Assembly (NCBI GenBank): GCA_964390565.1
Contig: CAYMII010000024.1
Coordinates: forward strand, 1-53,194
Source: UBA8529 sp964390565
GTDB lineage: Bacteria > Bacteroidota > Bacteroidia > Bacteroidales > Tenuifilaceae
Direction of reading: 5' to 3'
Length of the DNA: 53,194 nucleotides
A program made the position numbers and the translations under genes. Below are positions 42,695 to 52,286 of this stretch, piece by piece. Under the pieces are notes generated by a model that saw only the letters and a list, made by a program, of their open reading frames with translations, did no database searches and was not told the origin of the DNA. Positions within the stretch are counted from its first letter, which is position 1. Every line of letters begins with the position of its first letter.

Positions 42695-44101
42695 ATGACA
42701 ACGCGGCTAATACGATATAGTTTTATTTTACTAATCTCCATTTTGGAATTATCATTTTCTTCCAATGCCCAAATTTCATCACCGGGAAGGGATTGGTCTG
42801 ACACAACAAAATATACCAAAGTAGGGGTTAAGCAAGATTCTATTTTCGTGTTTTTTTCTTCCACTGCGAGCCCAAAAAAAGGGTCGCTCAAGGCAAAGTT
42901 TTCAGATGGTTCAACAACTAACTTTCACTGGTATAAGTACGATCAAACAAAACCTGTTGCTTCAAGATTTGTAAGTCTTGCGGTTGAATATGGGGTTACT
43001 GAATCAAACCTGACAAATCTTGATAAGGGTGGTTATAAGGTTGTAATGACCCGAACTTCTGATCTTGCAGTTGATTCCTCCTCGTGTTGGGTAATGATTG
43101 ATTCTGTAAAAATCACCAGTTTAAGTGTTGACAATAGGTGCAATTTTCTTGAAATAATTACAAATACTTTACCCACAAAACTAAGCATCATCAACTTTAG
43201 CGTATTTAGCTATTGGGATTTTAAGAGTTCCACTTCCTACCATCGAATTATTGATGGGCTAAGCCGTGATTATTTTAAGGTTATCGAATGGCAAAGAAGT
43301 AATTCTCTGGTGCAAATACCAAGCGATGCTTCGCTAATACTTACTGTATCCCCCGCTCCTTTGTACTACTCCAAATATAGTATTGCAATTACTAATCCAT
43401 TTGGGCGTATACTTTCAGCCGAAACAGTTGTTTTAGAGGCAAAAGCCACCAAGGCTGATTTTACATTATTTGTTGATAAGGATGGTAATAATAATTGGGC
43501 TGAAGGTAACGATGGGGAAGCGCCACTTCAACTAAAATTCGACACAAAGGCAATTAATGCCGATTCGGTTTATTGGCAAATACTAAATGATGCCGATTTG
43601 TTTAAAAGAGGAGGCGATAGCATTATTTGGCGCGAAGGTTACCTCGCTACAAATGGTTTTGAAGTTATACCAAATGAGAAATTGGTTCCTGGAACTTTTA
43701 ATATCGAACACATTGCTGTTAAAGTTGCCTCTGGTTGTCGCGATACGATGATTCTTGCAGTTGAGGTTGATACCTCTTATATTAATCCTGCTGATATACC
43801 TAATGTGTTTACGCCTAATGGTGATCCGAATAACCCAAAATTTGTTTTTAAAGATAAAGAAAATAGCACTAAATCAATAAAATCCTTTAAGATATCAATC
43901 TTTAGCCGACAAGGAATGTTGGTGTATTCATATTCTGGAAACCCTAAAGAATGGGAGGGATGGGATGGTAAAATGGATGGTAGCAAAAGAGATACTCCAG
44001 AGGGAATTTACTATTTTATTATAGAAGCGAAAGGCTGGGATGGTAAAACATTTAAACGAGGGCCGTATAAAGGATTTCTTTATTTATATAGAGGAAACTA
44101 A
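42695..44101 (+). CDS. T9SS type-B cargo protein with gliding-motility C-terminal domain
   Basis: 468 residues. Signal peptide (ending SSNAQ), a beta-rich body (about 30-360) of Ig-like character without a recognised enzyme fold, and the CHU_C/gliding-motility-associated C-terminal domain at about 365-468: IPNVFTPNGDPNN, KISIFSRQGMLVYSY, WEGWDGKMDGS, DTPEGIYYFIIEA, KGFLYLYRGN. This domain targets proteins to the type IX secretion system, so the genome must have T9SS genes elsewhere. The binding target is unknown. Isolated gene, divergent from the helicase. Confidence 0.85.
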   Translation: MTTRLIRYSFILLISILELSFSSNAQISSPGRDWSDTTKYTKVGVKQDSIFVFFSSTASPKKGSLKAKFSDGSTTNFHWYKYDQTKPVASRFVSLAVEYGVTESNLTNLDKGGYKVVMTRTSDLAVDSSSCWVMIDSVKITSLSVDNRCNFLEIITNTLPTKLSIINFSVFSYWDFKSSTSYHRIIDGLSRDYFKVIEWQRSNSLVQIPSDASLILTVSPAPLYYSKYSIAITNPFGRILSAETVVLEAKATKADFTLFVDKDGNNNWAEGNDGEAPLQLKFDTKAINADSVYWQILNDADLFKRGGDSIIWREGYLATNGFEVIPNEKLVPGTFNIEHIAVKVASGCRDTMILAVEVDTSYINPADIPNVFTPNGDPNNPKFVFKDKENSTKSIKSFKISIFSRQGMLVYSYSGNPKEWEGWDGKMDGSKRDTPEGIYYFIIEAKGWDGKTFKRGPYKGFLYLYRGN

Positions 44102-44119
44102 CCCTTCAATTTATTATTC

Positions 44120-44479
44120 TTAGCTGAAAATACCTTTTACAATTACTTTTAGCACATTTACATTAAACCAAATATGTGCATAAACACTGTAAAGTATAAA
44201 AAGCAAAACAAAAAAGGTAATATATACGCCAAGTGTTCTTCCAAAAAGATTATTCCCTTTCTTTAAGAATCGAGTTGTGATTTTCTCAACTATTCCATTT
44301 AAATACTCAAATGCAGGGTAGAATACAACAACAATAACACCCATTCCAATTGCTGTAAACTTAAGAGGGTTTATATTCCCCTTATATTCCATTAAATAAT
44401 CGGCAATAAAAGTTGTTAGCAAGTTTACAAGCAGGATAGTAATTGCCAGTACAAAAAAGTTAAAGATTCGTCGATTCAT
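44120..44479 (-). CDS. Small integral membrane protein of unknown function
   Basis: 119 residues from ATG 44479 (MNRRIFNFFV). Three membrane segments: about 5-25, 40-58 and 78-102. A basic loop (EKITTRFLKKGNN) sits between the second and third. No family recognised. The longer frame (to 44518) would run through the terminator of the cyclophilin gene, so it is rejected. The cyclophilin gene lies upstream. Confidence 0.65.
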   Translation of the reverse strand: MNRRIFNFFVLAITILLVNLLTTFIADYLMEYKGNINPLKFTAIGMGVIVVVFYPAFEYLNGIVEKITTRFLKKGNNLFGRTLGVYITFFVLLFILYSVYAHIWFNVNVLKVIVKGIFS

Positions 44480-44491
44480 ATTTGTGAAAAT

Positions 44492-44527
44492 AAAAAAAGC
44501 GAGATGGAGTTTATCCAATCTCGCTTT
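44492..44527 (-). terminator. Terminator of the cyclophilin gene
   Basis: AAAGCGAGAT (44496-44505) pairs with ATCTCGCTTT (44518-44527), with an inner GGA/TCC. On the minus strand TTTTTTTATTTTC follows. It separates the cyclophilin from the small membrane protein. Confidence 0.88.
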
Positions 44528-44540
44528 CGATTATTAGGTT

Positions 44541-44999
44541 CTACCCTTCAATAATTAAAATCTTATCAATCTTATCACCACCTTTAATGGCATCAATCAC
44601 TTCGAGACCTTCGTAAACTTTGCCAAAACAAGTGTGCTGCCTATCCAGGTGTTGAGTGTTTTGACGGCTGTGGCAAATGAAAAATTGTGAACCACCAGTA
44701 TTCCTTCCAGCATGTGCCATAGAAAGAACTCCTCGATCATGATACTGATTACCACCAGTCAATTCGCAATCGATTTTATAACCTGGGCCACCAGTTCCGA
44801 CTCTTGGGTTACTCATATCCTTTGAGAAAGGGCAACCACCTTGAATTACAAAGTTTGGAATTACTCGATGAAATGCTAAACCATCATAGTAACCTTCTTT
44901 CGCTAATTTTATGAAGTTAGCAACTGTTTTTGGAGCATCCTCTTCATAGAAGTTTAATTTCATTACACCTTTAGCGGTGTGTATCTCTGCTGATTTCAT
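44541..44999 (-). CDS. Peptidyl-prolyl cis-trans isomerase, cyclophilin type
   Basis: 152 residues, a minimal cyclophilin: FHRVIPNFVIQGG with the catalytic Arg, NPRVGTGGPGYKIDCE, GVLSMAHAGRNTGGSQFFIC, and LDRQHTCFGKVYEG. No signal peptide, so it is the cytosolic PpiB-like form. It has a consensus promoter (45024-45053) and its own terminator. Confidence 0.95.
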   Translation of the reverse strand: MKSAEIHTAKGVMKLNFYEEDAPKTVANFIKLAKEGYYDGLAFHRVIPNFVIQGGCPFSKDMSNPRVGTGGPGYKIDCELTGGNQYHDRGVLSMAHAGRNTGGSQFFICHSRQNTQHLDRQHTCFGKVYEGLEVIDAIKGGDKIDKILIIEG

Positions 45000-45023
45000 T
45001 CTTTAATGTTATTATTTTAATTA

Positions 45024-45053
45024 CAAAAGTAGAGAGTTTTGTTATTATTACAA
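45024..45053 (-). promoter_or_regulatory. Promoter of the cyclophilin gene
   Basis: Minus strand TTG (45053-45051), 19 nt, TACTTTTG (45031-45024). Predicted start near 45018. Confidence 0.65.
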
Positions 45054-45224
45054 TAGTTGAATTTTACAATATTTATTTTGCTATTGGTCCAAATTTTTAC
45101 TTTAAGGTTATTGTAAATGAATAAATAATCAAATTTTTCATTGTGTTGAGGTTTATTTCTTCTTAAATTTATCAATTATGCGTTTTTTTTGATTCAAAGG
45201 TATTTTAAATCAAATACTATCAAT

Positions 45225-47630
45225 ATGAGCAAAAAAATATTATGGGCTGTATCAAAATGCATGATAGCCTTCGGATTGTTTTTTTTCTCGATAACCTCAA
45301 ATGGTCAGTTATCCAAGAGTGTCAGAATTGATAAAGTCGACATTATATTCAAGGATAATTTAGTAAACATTCCTTATTCGATAATCAACAGTAACGAAAA
45401 CGAGAGTTTTATTGTTTGGGTTGATATTTTTAACGAAAAGGATGAGAAAATAAATGCCCAATCTTTATCTGGAGATATCAATAAAGTAGTTGGTTATGGC
45501 GATAAACAGATATTGTGGGATGCAAAGAAGGATGGTATTAATCTGGATGACAAAGTTTATGCGAAAGTTTCAGCAAAACTGATGCCTTCAGCCAATATGT
45601 CAAAGGCGCTTATCCAATCAACTGTATATCCAGGTTGGGGCGATTATCAATATAAACCAGGAAGACCTCATTGGGTTATTGGTGCTGCTGGATACAGCAT
45701 GCTAGGAGCATCTGTTTTTATGTATATGCAAGCCAATAAAAGTTACGATAGCTATTTGAAATCAGGGTTACCTTCAAATCAAGACCAATCATTCGATGCC
45801 GCTAAAAATCAACGTAACTTATCATTCATTTTTGCAGGAGTTGGTGTGGCTTTCTGGGCTTACGATTATTTTAGCCTCTTAAAAAAATCGAAAAGCCACA
45901 AAAAATTAACAACAGATGCTGTTTTATCCGATCCTCACTATAAATTGTTTGCAGGCACATCTACTGTAAAAAGAATCACAACAAGGGGACTTCCCCCAAA
46001 TCTTTTCGCCGATCTGAACTTCTCCGACGAGAACAATAATGGTTTGCTTGAGGCACGCGAGAAGGCAATGTTAAATATTGTGCTCTCAAATCAGGGTAAA
46101 GGCGATGCTCTGCAGCTTGAAGTAAATGTTACTGATAGTATTCAGGATAAAAGCATGATTATTGGTAATGCTAACCAAAAAATAAGTGTTCTTAAGCCAG
46201 GAGAATCAATAAAGGTTAGCATCCCAATTACTTCTGAATTAGCGCTTAAGACTGCAACGCATAAGCTTACTATTAATGTTACCGAGCGTTATGGTTATGA
46301 TATGGATCCAGCTCTTTTAGTATTGAACTCTGTTGCATATCAATCGGCTCAGATTGTATATTCAGGTTTAGAGATAATTGATTCTGGTTCGGGAACTGCT
46401 GCCATAACTGAGGATGGGAAAATTCAGGCTGGGGAGCAAGTTAAGGCTAAAGTAGTTGTTCAGAATATTGGAAAAGATATAGCAAGAAATACTGTATACA
46501 GCGTTAAGTCAACCGATCCTAATATTTACATTGAGAACTCTGAGGGTAACTTAGGGAATTTAGTATCCGGTGAAATAAAAGATCTGTTTTTCACACTTAG
46601 CCCTAATAAGAGGGTTGTGTCGAAAGGATCTCTTCCTATTTTTATTACTATTAATGAGGAGGCCGGGCTTGGAAATCTTACAGATTTTCAACTTCCAATT
46701 GCTTTAAACCAAAAACCACCTCAGGCAAATATCGTAACGATTAAATCTACTGTTGATTTGTCAGAGAAAAAGAGTGTTGCTCGGTTTGAGTTCAAATCGA
46801 ATAAATTCAGAGCAAACGTTTCAAATATTGTTAATATTGCCTCAGTTGTTCCTTCAACAATAAAACGGCCAAATTCTGTGGGCGTTGTTTTTGGTGTAAG
46901 TGGTTATAAGGATTTGCCTTCTGCACCATATGCCGATAAGGATGCAACGATTATAAAGGAATACTTCGAAAAAGTTTTTGGGGTCGAACAGGTAATCATT
47001 TACATCAACGAGCAGGTTTCTGGATTTATCTTCGATGATGTTTTTAACCCCGATAATGGTGAACTGCAGCGGGCGATTGCGAAAGGCGAAACCGAGGTTT
47101 TTGTATTCTATTCGGGACATGGAATTCCCGATAAAACAGGCGATAATATATATCTATTCCCAAGCGATGGTAAAATATCGCGCCTCGAAAGTCAAGGTTA
47201 TAACATCGAGAAACTTTATCAAAACTTATCAAGGCTTGGAGCAAAGCATGTAACTGTTATTCTCGATGCATGTTTTAGCGGAGGTTCACGTAAAACCGAA
47301 AAAATAAAAACCGAAAATTTAATTGCTCAAAAGGGAGTTAAGGTTCGCCCAAAAAACTCCTGGTTAGGCGATTCCGGTTTTACAATTATTAGTTCTTCTA
47401 CAGGCGAAGAGACCTCTTTAGGATTCGATGCTACAGAGACTGGTCTTTTTACCTATTACTTCTGTGCTGGTTTGCAAGGGAAAGCCGATAGCAATAATGA
47501 TAAAAAGATAACTCTCGGCGAGTTGAAAAATTACGTTATCCAGAATGTAATGGAAACATCAAAAAAGATAAGCGGTTTGCAAACGCCAATTTTTACAGGC
47601 GATGAAAACTCAATATTAACCACATATTAA
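45225..47630 (+). CDS. Exported caspase-fold (C14) peptidase with N-terminal extracytoplasmic domains
   Basis: 801 residues from ATG 45225; a TTG at 45189 would add twelve. Signal peptide ending SNGQ (about residue 32). Order: a beta domain (about 35-120); a segment with PGWGDYQYKPGRP and two hydrophobic stretches (about 135-230), like Bacteroidota DUF5683-type regions; two CARDB/Ig-like domains (about 255-510); and a caspase p20-like domain (about 545-800). The His-Cys dyad is intact: FYSGHG (H632) and ILDACFSGGS (C683). VFGVSGYKDLPSAPYADKDA is the usual start of this fold. The partner gene starts 6 nt downstream. Target unknown; type-IX or periplasmic location is inference. Confidence 0.88.
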   Translation: MSKKILWAVSKCMIAFGLFFFSITSNGQLSKSVRIDKVDIIFKDNLVNIPYSIINSNENESFIVWVDIFNEKDEKINAQSLSGDINKVVGYGDKQILWDAKKDGINLDDKVYAKVSAKLMPSANMSKALIQSTVYPGWGDYQYKPGRPHWVIGAAGYSMLGASVFMYMQANKSYDSYLKSGLPSNQDQSFDAAKNQRNLSFIFAGVGVAFWAYDYFSLLKKSKSHKKLTTDAVLSDPHYKLFAGTSTVKRITTRGLPPNLFADLNFSDENNNGLLEAREKAMLNIVLSNQGKGDALQLEVNVTDSIQDKSMIIGNANQKISVLKPGESIKVSIPITSELALKTATHKLTINVTERYGYDMDPALLVLNSVAYQSAQIVYSGLEIIDSGSGTAAITEDGKIQAGEQVKAKVVVQNIGKDIARNTVYSVKSTDPNIYIENSEGNLGNLVSGEIKDLFFTLSPNKRVVSKGSLPIFITINEEAGLGNLTDFQLPIALNQKPPQANIVTIKSTVDLSEKKSVARFEFKSNKFRANVSNIVNIASVVPSTIKRPNSVGVVFGVSGYKDLPSAPYADKDATIIKEYFEKVFGVEQVIIYINEQVSGFIFDDVFNPDNGELQRAIAKGETEVFVFYSGHGIPDKTGDNIYLFPSDGKISRLESQGYNIEKLYQNLSRLGAKHVTVILDACFSGGSRKTEKIKTENLIAQKGVKVRPKNSWLGDSGFTIISSSTGEETSLGFDATETGLFTYYFCAGLQGKADSNNDKKITLGELKNYVIQNVMETSKKISGLQTPIFTGDENSILTTY

Positions 47631-47636
47631 AAGGTT

Positions 47637-50039
47637 ATGAAAAGGGCAACTACTCTGTTAGCATTGGTGATTGTTATATTCATAATGCTAAAATGCAAAC
47701 AGCTCGATATAGTTCCAATAGCAAAGGTGCAAACAACTACTGTTGTAGCTGGAATAGATAAAATCAAAGCGCAGGGCAAAATAGTTGAACTTATCTCCTC
47801 TGATGACGAGGTTGGGTTTAGCTATAGCACAAGTGGTTCATTTACAAATGAGTCAAAAGTGGAAGGTGTTTCTTTTCAAAATAAAGAGTTTAATGCTGTT
47901 ATAACAGGGTTAACAATTGGAACTAAATATTTTGTTAGGGCATATTGCAAACATGGTGGTGAAGTGGTATACGGTGAAACTAAAGAGGTAAGTACAATAT
48001 CTAACGATCAATTTGTTACCGATTATGATGGCAATAAGTATGCTAAAGTAACAATTGGGACACAGGTATGGTTGGGCGAAAACCTTAAAGTTACGCATTT
48101 TCGCAACGGAGATCCAATCCCAAATGTTTCCGATGCCATAACCTGGAATTCACAAACTACACCTGCATACTGCAATTTTAGGAATATCCCTGCTATTACT
48201 GAAAATTTTGGTGCGCTTTATAACTATTATACCACAATTGATTCACGTGGATTATGTCCCACAGGATGGCATGTTCCAACCGAAAGCGAATGGAATTTAC
48301 TTTTTGACTTTTTAGGCGGAGCGAGTATAGCAGGTGGAAAGATGAAGGAGGTTGGCGTTCAGCAAGATTGGTCTGATCCGAGTACTGTTAACCTATACCA
48401 TTGGCAAGCACCAAATGCAGGTGCAACAAATGAAAGCGGTTTTACAGCAGTAGCTGGAGGGTTTCGTAAAGAGTATCTAGGATCTTTCGAAAGTATTGGT
48501 GATGATAGCTATTTCTGGTCTTCTCAGGAATTTAATACGGCTAATGGTACTTTTATTCATTTAAGTAAAATGAATGCATCTGCAGAGAAGGGAAATGAGA
48601 AAAAACTTTTCGGACATTCTGTTCGTTGCATCCAAGGAACAGATAAATATCCTCCAGTTGTTACAACTGGTACTACAATTACAAGCCTATCGCCAGTTTC
48701 TGCAACTATTAGTGGAGTTGTTACATCAAACGGTGGCGGCTCAATTATTGAGCAGGGTGTATGCTATTCTAGTTCAACAAATCCGACCATTGATCACCAA
48801 AAAACAACTGCCGCTCTAACATCGTCTACCTATTCATGTGCTATAAATGCTTTGATGCCGAATTATACATACTATGCAAGAGCGTATGCTAAGAATGAGG
48901 TTGGCGTTTCTTATGGCGATGAGGTCAGCTTTACCACATCAAACCCTGCTTCAATTGTGCTAAGTATTGTTGGGAGCGAATTGGGTTGGGATACTGATAT
49001 CGATTTTACCTACGATAATACAAATGGTTCTGCATCGTATTATAAGATTAATGGCCGACTTTTTAAGCAGGATGAAGATTTTAAAATAAGAAAGAATCAT
49101 GCGTGGGATCTTGGTGCTTGGGGTTATAATGAAGTAACTATAAATGGTGAAGCCAATAACTTTGAGGCACGAACAGCTGTAAGTCCGAACATTAGCGTTA
49201 AATCCGAGCGAAAATATGATGTTATTCTAGAAGTTTTGTGGGGGAATAATGCGATGTTCTTAACGATGAATAATATAACACCATCCATAACTACAAATGA
49301 TATATCAGATATTTACTCAACAACGGCTCAGTGTGGTGGTAATGTAATAAGCGCAGGCACTTCTAGTGTATCCGAGAGGGGCATTTGTTGGAGCACAAGT
49401 CCCCTGCCTACCATCGCATTACCTACTAAAATAGTTGTAGGTTTAGGTGTCGGTACTTTTTCAAGTAATCTTACGGGTTTATCTACAACTTCAAAATACT
49501 ATATTAGAGCATATGCAACAAATAGCTCTGGGACATCATATGGCGAAGAAAAATCGTTTACCGCTGCATATAAAATTGGTGAAATGTATGGTGGAGGATA
49601 TGTTTTTTATGTTGATGGAACAGGTTTGCACGGATTAGTATGTGCTAATGTTGATCAGGCTACCGATATTTCATGGTATGGAGGTACAAATGCTTTAACG
49701 AGTGCTCAAGCTACAGATGTTGGAACAGGAATGGCTAATACTAATACCATAGTGGGATTTCATGGTGCTGGAACATATGCTGCTAAGGTTTGCTACGATT
49801 TAGTGTTGAATACTTATAATGATTGGTATTTACCATCTAAGGATGAACTAAACCTGATGTATATAAATTTAAAGTTAAATAATAGTAATCAAGGCGGATT
49901 CCCTAATAATTCGTATTGGAGTTCTTCCGAAGTAAATATTGATCAGGCATGGTTTCAATACTTTGGAGATGGTGGGCAGGGATATGGAATAGGTAAAGGA
50001 GCAACTGGGTTACATGTTCGTGCAGTTCGATCATTTTAA
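47637..50039 (+). CDS. Mosaic surface protein: FISUMP, Ig-like, SusE/F-like and Lcl-like domains
   Basis: 800 residues. Probable lipoprotein: MKRATTLLALVIVIFIMLKC with a Cys at 20, though Lys at -1 is atypical. Order: an Ig-like repeat (about 40-112); a FISUMP domain (about 125-335) with KVTIGTQVWLGENLKVT and DSRGLCPTGWHVPTESEW; an Ig-like repeat (about 340-430); a domain resembling SusE/F starch-binding modules (about 435-545); a third Ig-like repeat (about 550-640) with GICWSTSPLPT; and a C-terminal DUF1566/Lcl-like domain (about 650-800) with YNDWYLPSKDELNLMY and YWSSSE. No catalytic motif; binding or adhesion is likely. Same operon as the caspase-fold gene, 6 nt apart. Confidence 0.82.
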   Translation: MKRATTLLALVIVIFIMLKCKQLDIVPIAKVQTTTVVAGIDKIKAQGKIVELISSDDEVGFSYSTSGSFTNESKVEGVSFQNKEFNAVITGLTIGTKYFVRAYCKHGGEVVYGETKEVSTISNDQFVTDYDGNKYAKVTIGTQVWLGENLKVTHFRNGDPIPNVSDAITWNSQTTPAYCNFRNIPAITENFGALYNYYTTIDSRGLCPTGWHVPTESEWNLLFDFLGGASIAGGKMKEVGVQQDWSDPSTVNLYHWQAPNAGATNESGFTAVAGGFRKEYLGSFESIGDDSYFWSSQEFNTANGTFIHLSKMNASAEKGNEKKLFGHSVRCIQGTDKYPPVVTTGTTITSLSPVSATISGVVTSNGGGSIIEQGVCYSSSTNPTIDHQKTTAALTSSTYSCAINALMPNYTYYARAYAKNEVGVSYGDEVSFTTSNPASIVLSIVGSELGWDTDIDFTYDNTNGSASYYKINGRLFKQDEDFKIRKNHAWDLGAWGYNEVTINGEANNFEARTAVSPNISVKSERKYDVILEVLWGNNAMFLTMNNITPSITTNDISDIYSTTAQCGGNVISAGTSSVSERGICWSTSPLPTIALPTKIVVGLGVGTFSSNLTGLSTTSKYYIRAYATNSSGTSYGEEKSFTAAYKIGEMYGGGYVFYVDGTGLHGLVCANVDQATDISWYGGTNALTSAQATDVGTGMANTNTIVGFHGAGTYAAKVCYDLVLNTYNDWYLPSKDELNLMYINLKLNNSNQGGFPNNSYWSSSEVNIDQAWFQYFGDGGQGYGIGKGATGLHVRAVRSF

Positions 50040-50065
50040 AATTGATATATTAAATATTTATAAAA

Positions 50066-50089
50066 AGAGGGTGCCTTTTGGCACCCTCT
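50066..50089. terminator. Terminator between the surface-protein and EF-G-like genes
   Basis: GAGGGTGCC (50067-50075) pairs with GGCACCCTC (50080-50088) around TTTT. The T-run is strong on the minus strand (TTTTTATAAATA) and weak on plus, so it mainly ends the EF-G-like gene. Confidence 0.88.
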
Positions 50090-50126
50090 CTCGTTTGGTT
50101 GTATATATGTAGGTTTAGGGTATAAA

Positions 50127-52286
50127 CTATTCCTCATCCTGCTCAGCTTCGTAAGCCTTAAGCAGTTTGTCTTGAACATCAGATGGAACTTGCTCGTAAG
50201 AGGCAAATTTCATATTGTATGTAGCGCGACCGCTGGTTAATGATGATAAAGAGGTTGAGTATTTGTTCATCTCAGCAAGTGGAACACGTGCATTGATAAT
50301 CTCAAATCCTTTTTCGCTTCCCATACCCATGATAATAGCTCGGCGGTTCTGAAGGTCACTCATTACATCGCCCATTCTATCTGCAGGAACTAATACCTCT
50401 ACATCATAAACGGGTTCCATAATCTTTGGACCTGCATCTTTAAATGCCTGCTTAAATGCATTACGACCTGCAAGTTTAAACGAGATTTCGTTTGAGTCAA
50501 CAGGGTGCATCTTACCATCGTAAACGGCAACACGGATATCGCGAGCGTATGAACCTGTAAGAGGTCCTTGCTCAATCTTTTCCATGATACCTTTAAGAAT
50601 TGCAGGCAAGAAACGGGCATCAATTGCACCACCAACAATACAGTTGTAGAATACAAGTTTTCCACCCCACTCAAGGTTAATTTCCTCTTTCCCTCTAACG
50701 CTGATATTTACCTCTTTGCCATTGATTTTATATTTGGTAGGATCTGGATTACCTTCAATGTGTGGCTCAACAACCATATGTACCTCACCAAATTGCCCTG
50801 CACCACCCGATTGCTTCTTGTGACGATAGTCAGCAGCAGCAAGTTTTGTAATGGTTTCACGGTAAGGAATACGTGGAGGAATAAACTCAATCTCAATTTT
50901 ATGAAGATGAGTTAAGTGCCATTTTAGAATATTTAAATGGTGCTCACCTTGTCCCGAAACAAGAATTTGACGAAGTTCCTTTGAGTGTTCAACAATAATT
51001 GTTGGATCTTCTTGGTGTGCACGGTTTAATAATTCGCCCATCTTCTCAGTATCAGACTCGTTTTTAGCCTTGATAGCTGCACGGAATTTTGAGTTAGGGA
51101 ATGACATTGATTCATACTTAACACCGTTAAGCGCAGGAACAGCAAGCGTATGGTTTGTTTTGGTATTTTTAAGTTTTACGGTAGCACCTATATCACCAGC
51201 TACCATTTCGGTAACCTTAACGCGGTTTTTACCTGCTACAACGAATAGCTGTGCAATACGCTCCTTTGTGTCGTTGTTACTGTTTACTAAATCCATACCT
51301 TCAGTAACTTTTCCAGACATTACTCTGAAATAGTTGATTTCACCGATATGTGGCTCAACTGAAGTTTTGAAGATATATAGTGAGGTAGGTGCAGACTCGT
51401 CGCATTTAATCTCTTTGCCGCTGTCGTTACCTGGCATTGGAACTTGACTTGGGAATGGAGCAACGTTAAGAATAAAATCCATTAAACGCTTTGTTCCAAT
51501 GTTGCGTTTACCTGATGTGCAGAATACTGGGAATAAATTGCGTTTGGTTAATCCTATTGATAATCCTTTACGCATCTCATCTTCGCTAAGTGATCCTTGT
51601 TCAAAGAATTTCTCCATAAGCGATTCGTCATTCTCAGCCGCAGCTTCAACTAATGCATTGTGAAGTTCGGTTGCCTTATCCATCTCCTCAGCAGGAATTG
51701 GAAACTCCTCACGAACACCTGTGTCACCCTTAAACTTATATAGTTTCATGGTAAGCACGTCAACAAAAGCGTTGAATTCATTACCTGGGTTAATTGGGTA
51801 TTGAACTAAAACTACCTTATTGCCAAAACTTTGCTTAACCGATTCTAGTGTTTGATCGAAGTTTGCCTTATCCTGATCGAGTTGGTTAATTGCAATAACC
51901 ATAGGTTTGTGCATGCGATCAGCATGACGGTTGAAAATCTCGGTACCAACTTCAACGCCGTACTGCGCATTAACTACCATGATTACGGTATCGGTTGGAC
52001 GCATTGCCGAAATAACAGCACCTACGAAATCGTCGGAACCTGGAGTGTCAATAATATTTAGCTTACGATCGAGGAATTCGGTATAAAGGATAGTAGAAAA
52101 AATGGAACGTTGGTTTTGTTGCTCAATTTCAGAGTAGTCCGAAACAGTGTTCTTCCCCTCAATTGTCCCTTTTCGTTCAATGACTTTACCCTCAAACATC
52201 ATCGACTCGGCTAGAAGTGTTTTACCTGAGCCGGTGTTTCCCAGCAGGGCCACATTCTTGATTTGATTAGTAAGATAAGTTTTCAT
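50127..52286 (-). CDS. EF-G paralogue with degenerate GTPase site (EF-G2-like)
   Basis: 719 residues with all EF-G domains. The G domain departs from EF-G: P-loop GNTGSGKT (16-23), switch I QRSIFST where EF-G has RGITI, G3 reads DTPGSDDF with S84 replacing the catalytic His, and G4 is NQLD (134-137) instead of NKMD. NTVSDY and GVEVGTE match the EF-G2 group. Bacteroides EF-G2 and mycobacterial EF-G2 are reported to lack ribosome-dependent GTPase activity, and Bacteroides EF-G2 supports translation in starvation. The C-terminal domains (GAGQFGEVHMVVEP, SYARDIRVAVYDGKMH) are normal. Divergent from rpsL; the canonical fusA would be expected downstream of rpsL. Confidence 0.9.
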   Translation of the reverse strand: MKTYLTNQIKNVALLGNTGSGKTLLAESMMFEGKVIERKGTIEGKNTVSDYSEIEQQNQRSIFSTILYTEFLDRKLNIIDTPGSDDFVGAVISAMRPTDTVIMVVNAQYGVEVGTEIFNRHADRMHKPMVIAINQLDQDKANFDQTLESVKQSFGNKVVLVQYPINPGNEFNAFVDVLTMKLYKFKGDTGVREEFPIPAEEMDKATELHNALVEAAAENDESLMEKFFEQGSLSEDEMRKGLSIGLTKRNLFPVFCTSGKRNIGTKRLMDFILNVAPFPSQVPMPGNDSGKEIKCDESAPTSLYIFKTSVEPHIGEINYFRVMSGKVTEGMDLVNSNNDTKERIAQLFVVAGKNRVKVTEMVAGDIGATVKLKNTKTNHTLAVPALNGVKYESMSFPNSKFRAAIKAKNESDTEKMGELLNRAHQEDPTIIVEHSKELRQILVSGQGEHHLNILKWHLTHLHKIEIEFIPPRIPYRETITKLAAADYRHKKQSGGAGQFGEVHMVVEPHIEGNPDPTKYKINGKEVNISVRGKEEINLEWGGKLVFYNCIVGGAIDARFLPAILKGIMEKIEQGPLTGSYARDIRVAVYDGKMHPVDSNEISFKLAGRNAFKQAFKDAGPKIMEPVYDVEVLVPADRMGDVMSDLQNRRAIIMGMGSEKGFEIINARVPLAEMNKYSTSLSSLTSGRATYNMKFASYEQVPSDVQDKLLKAYEAEQDEE

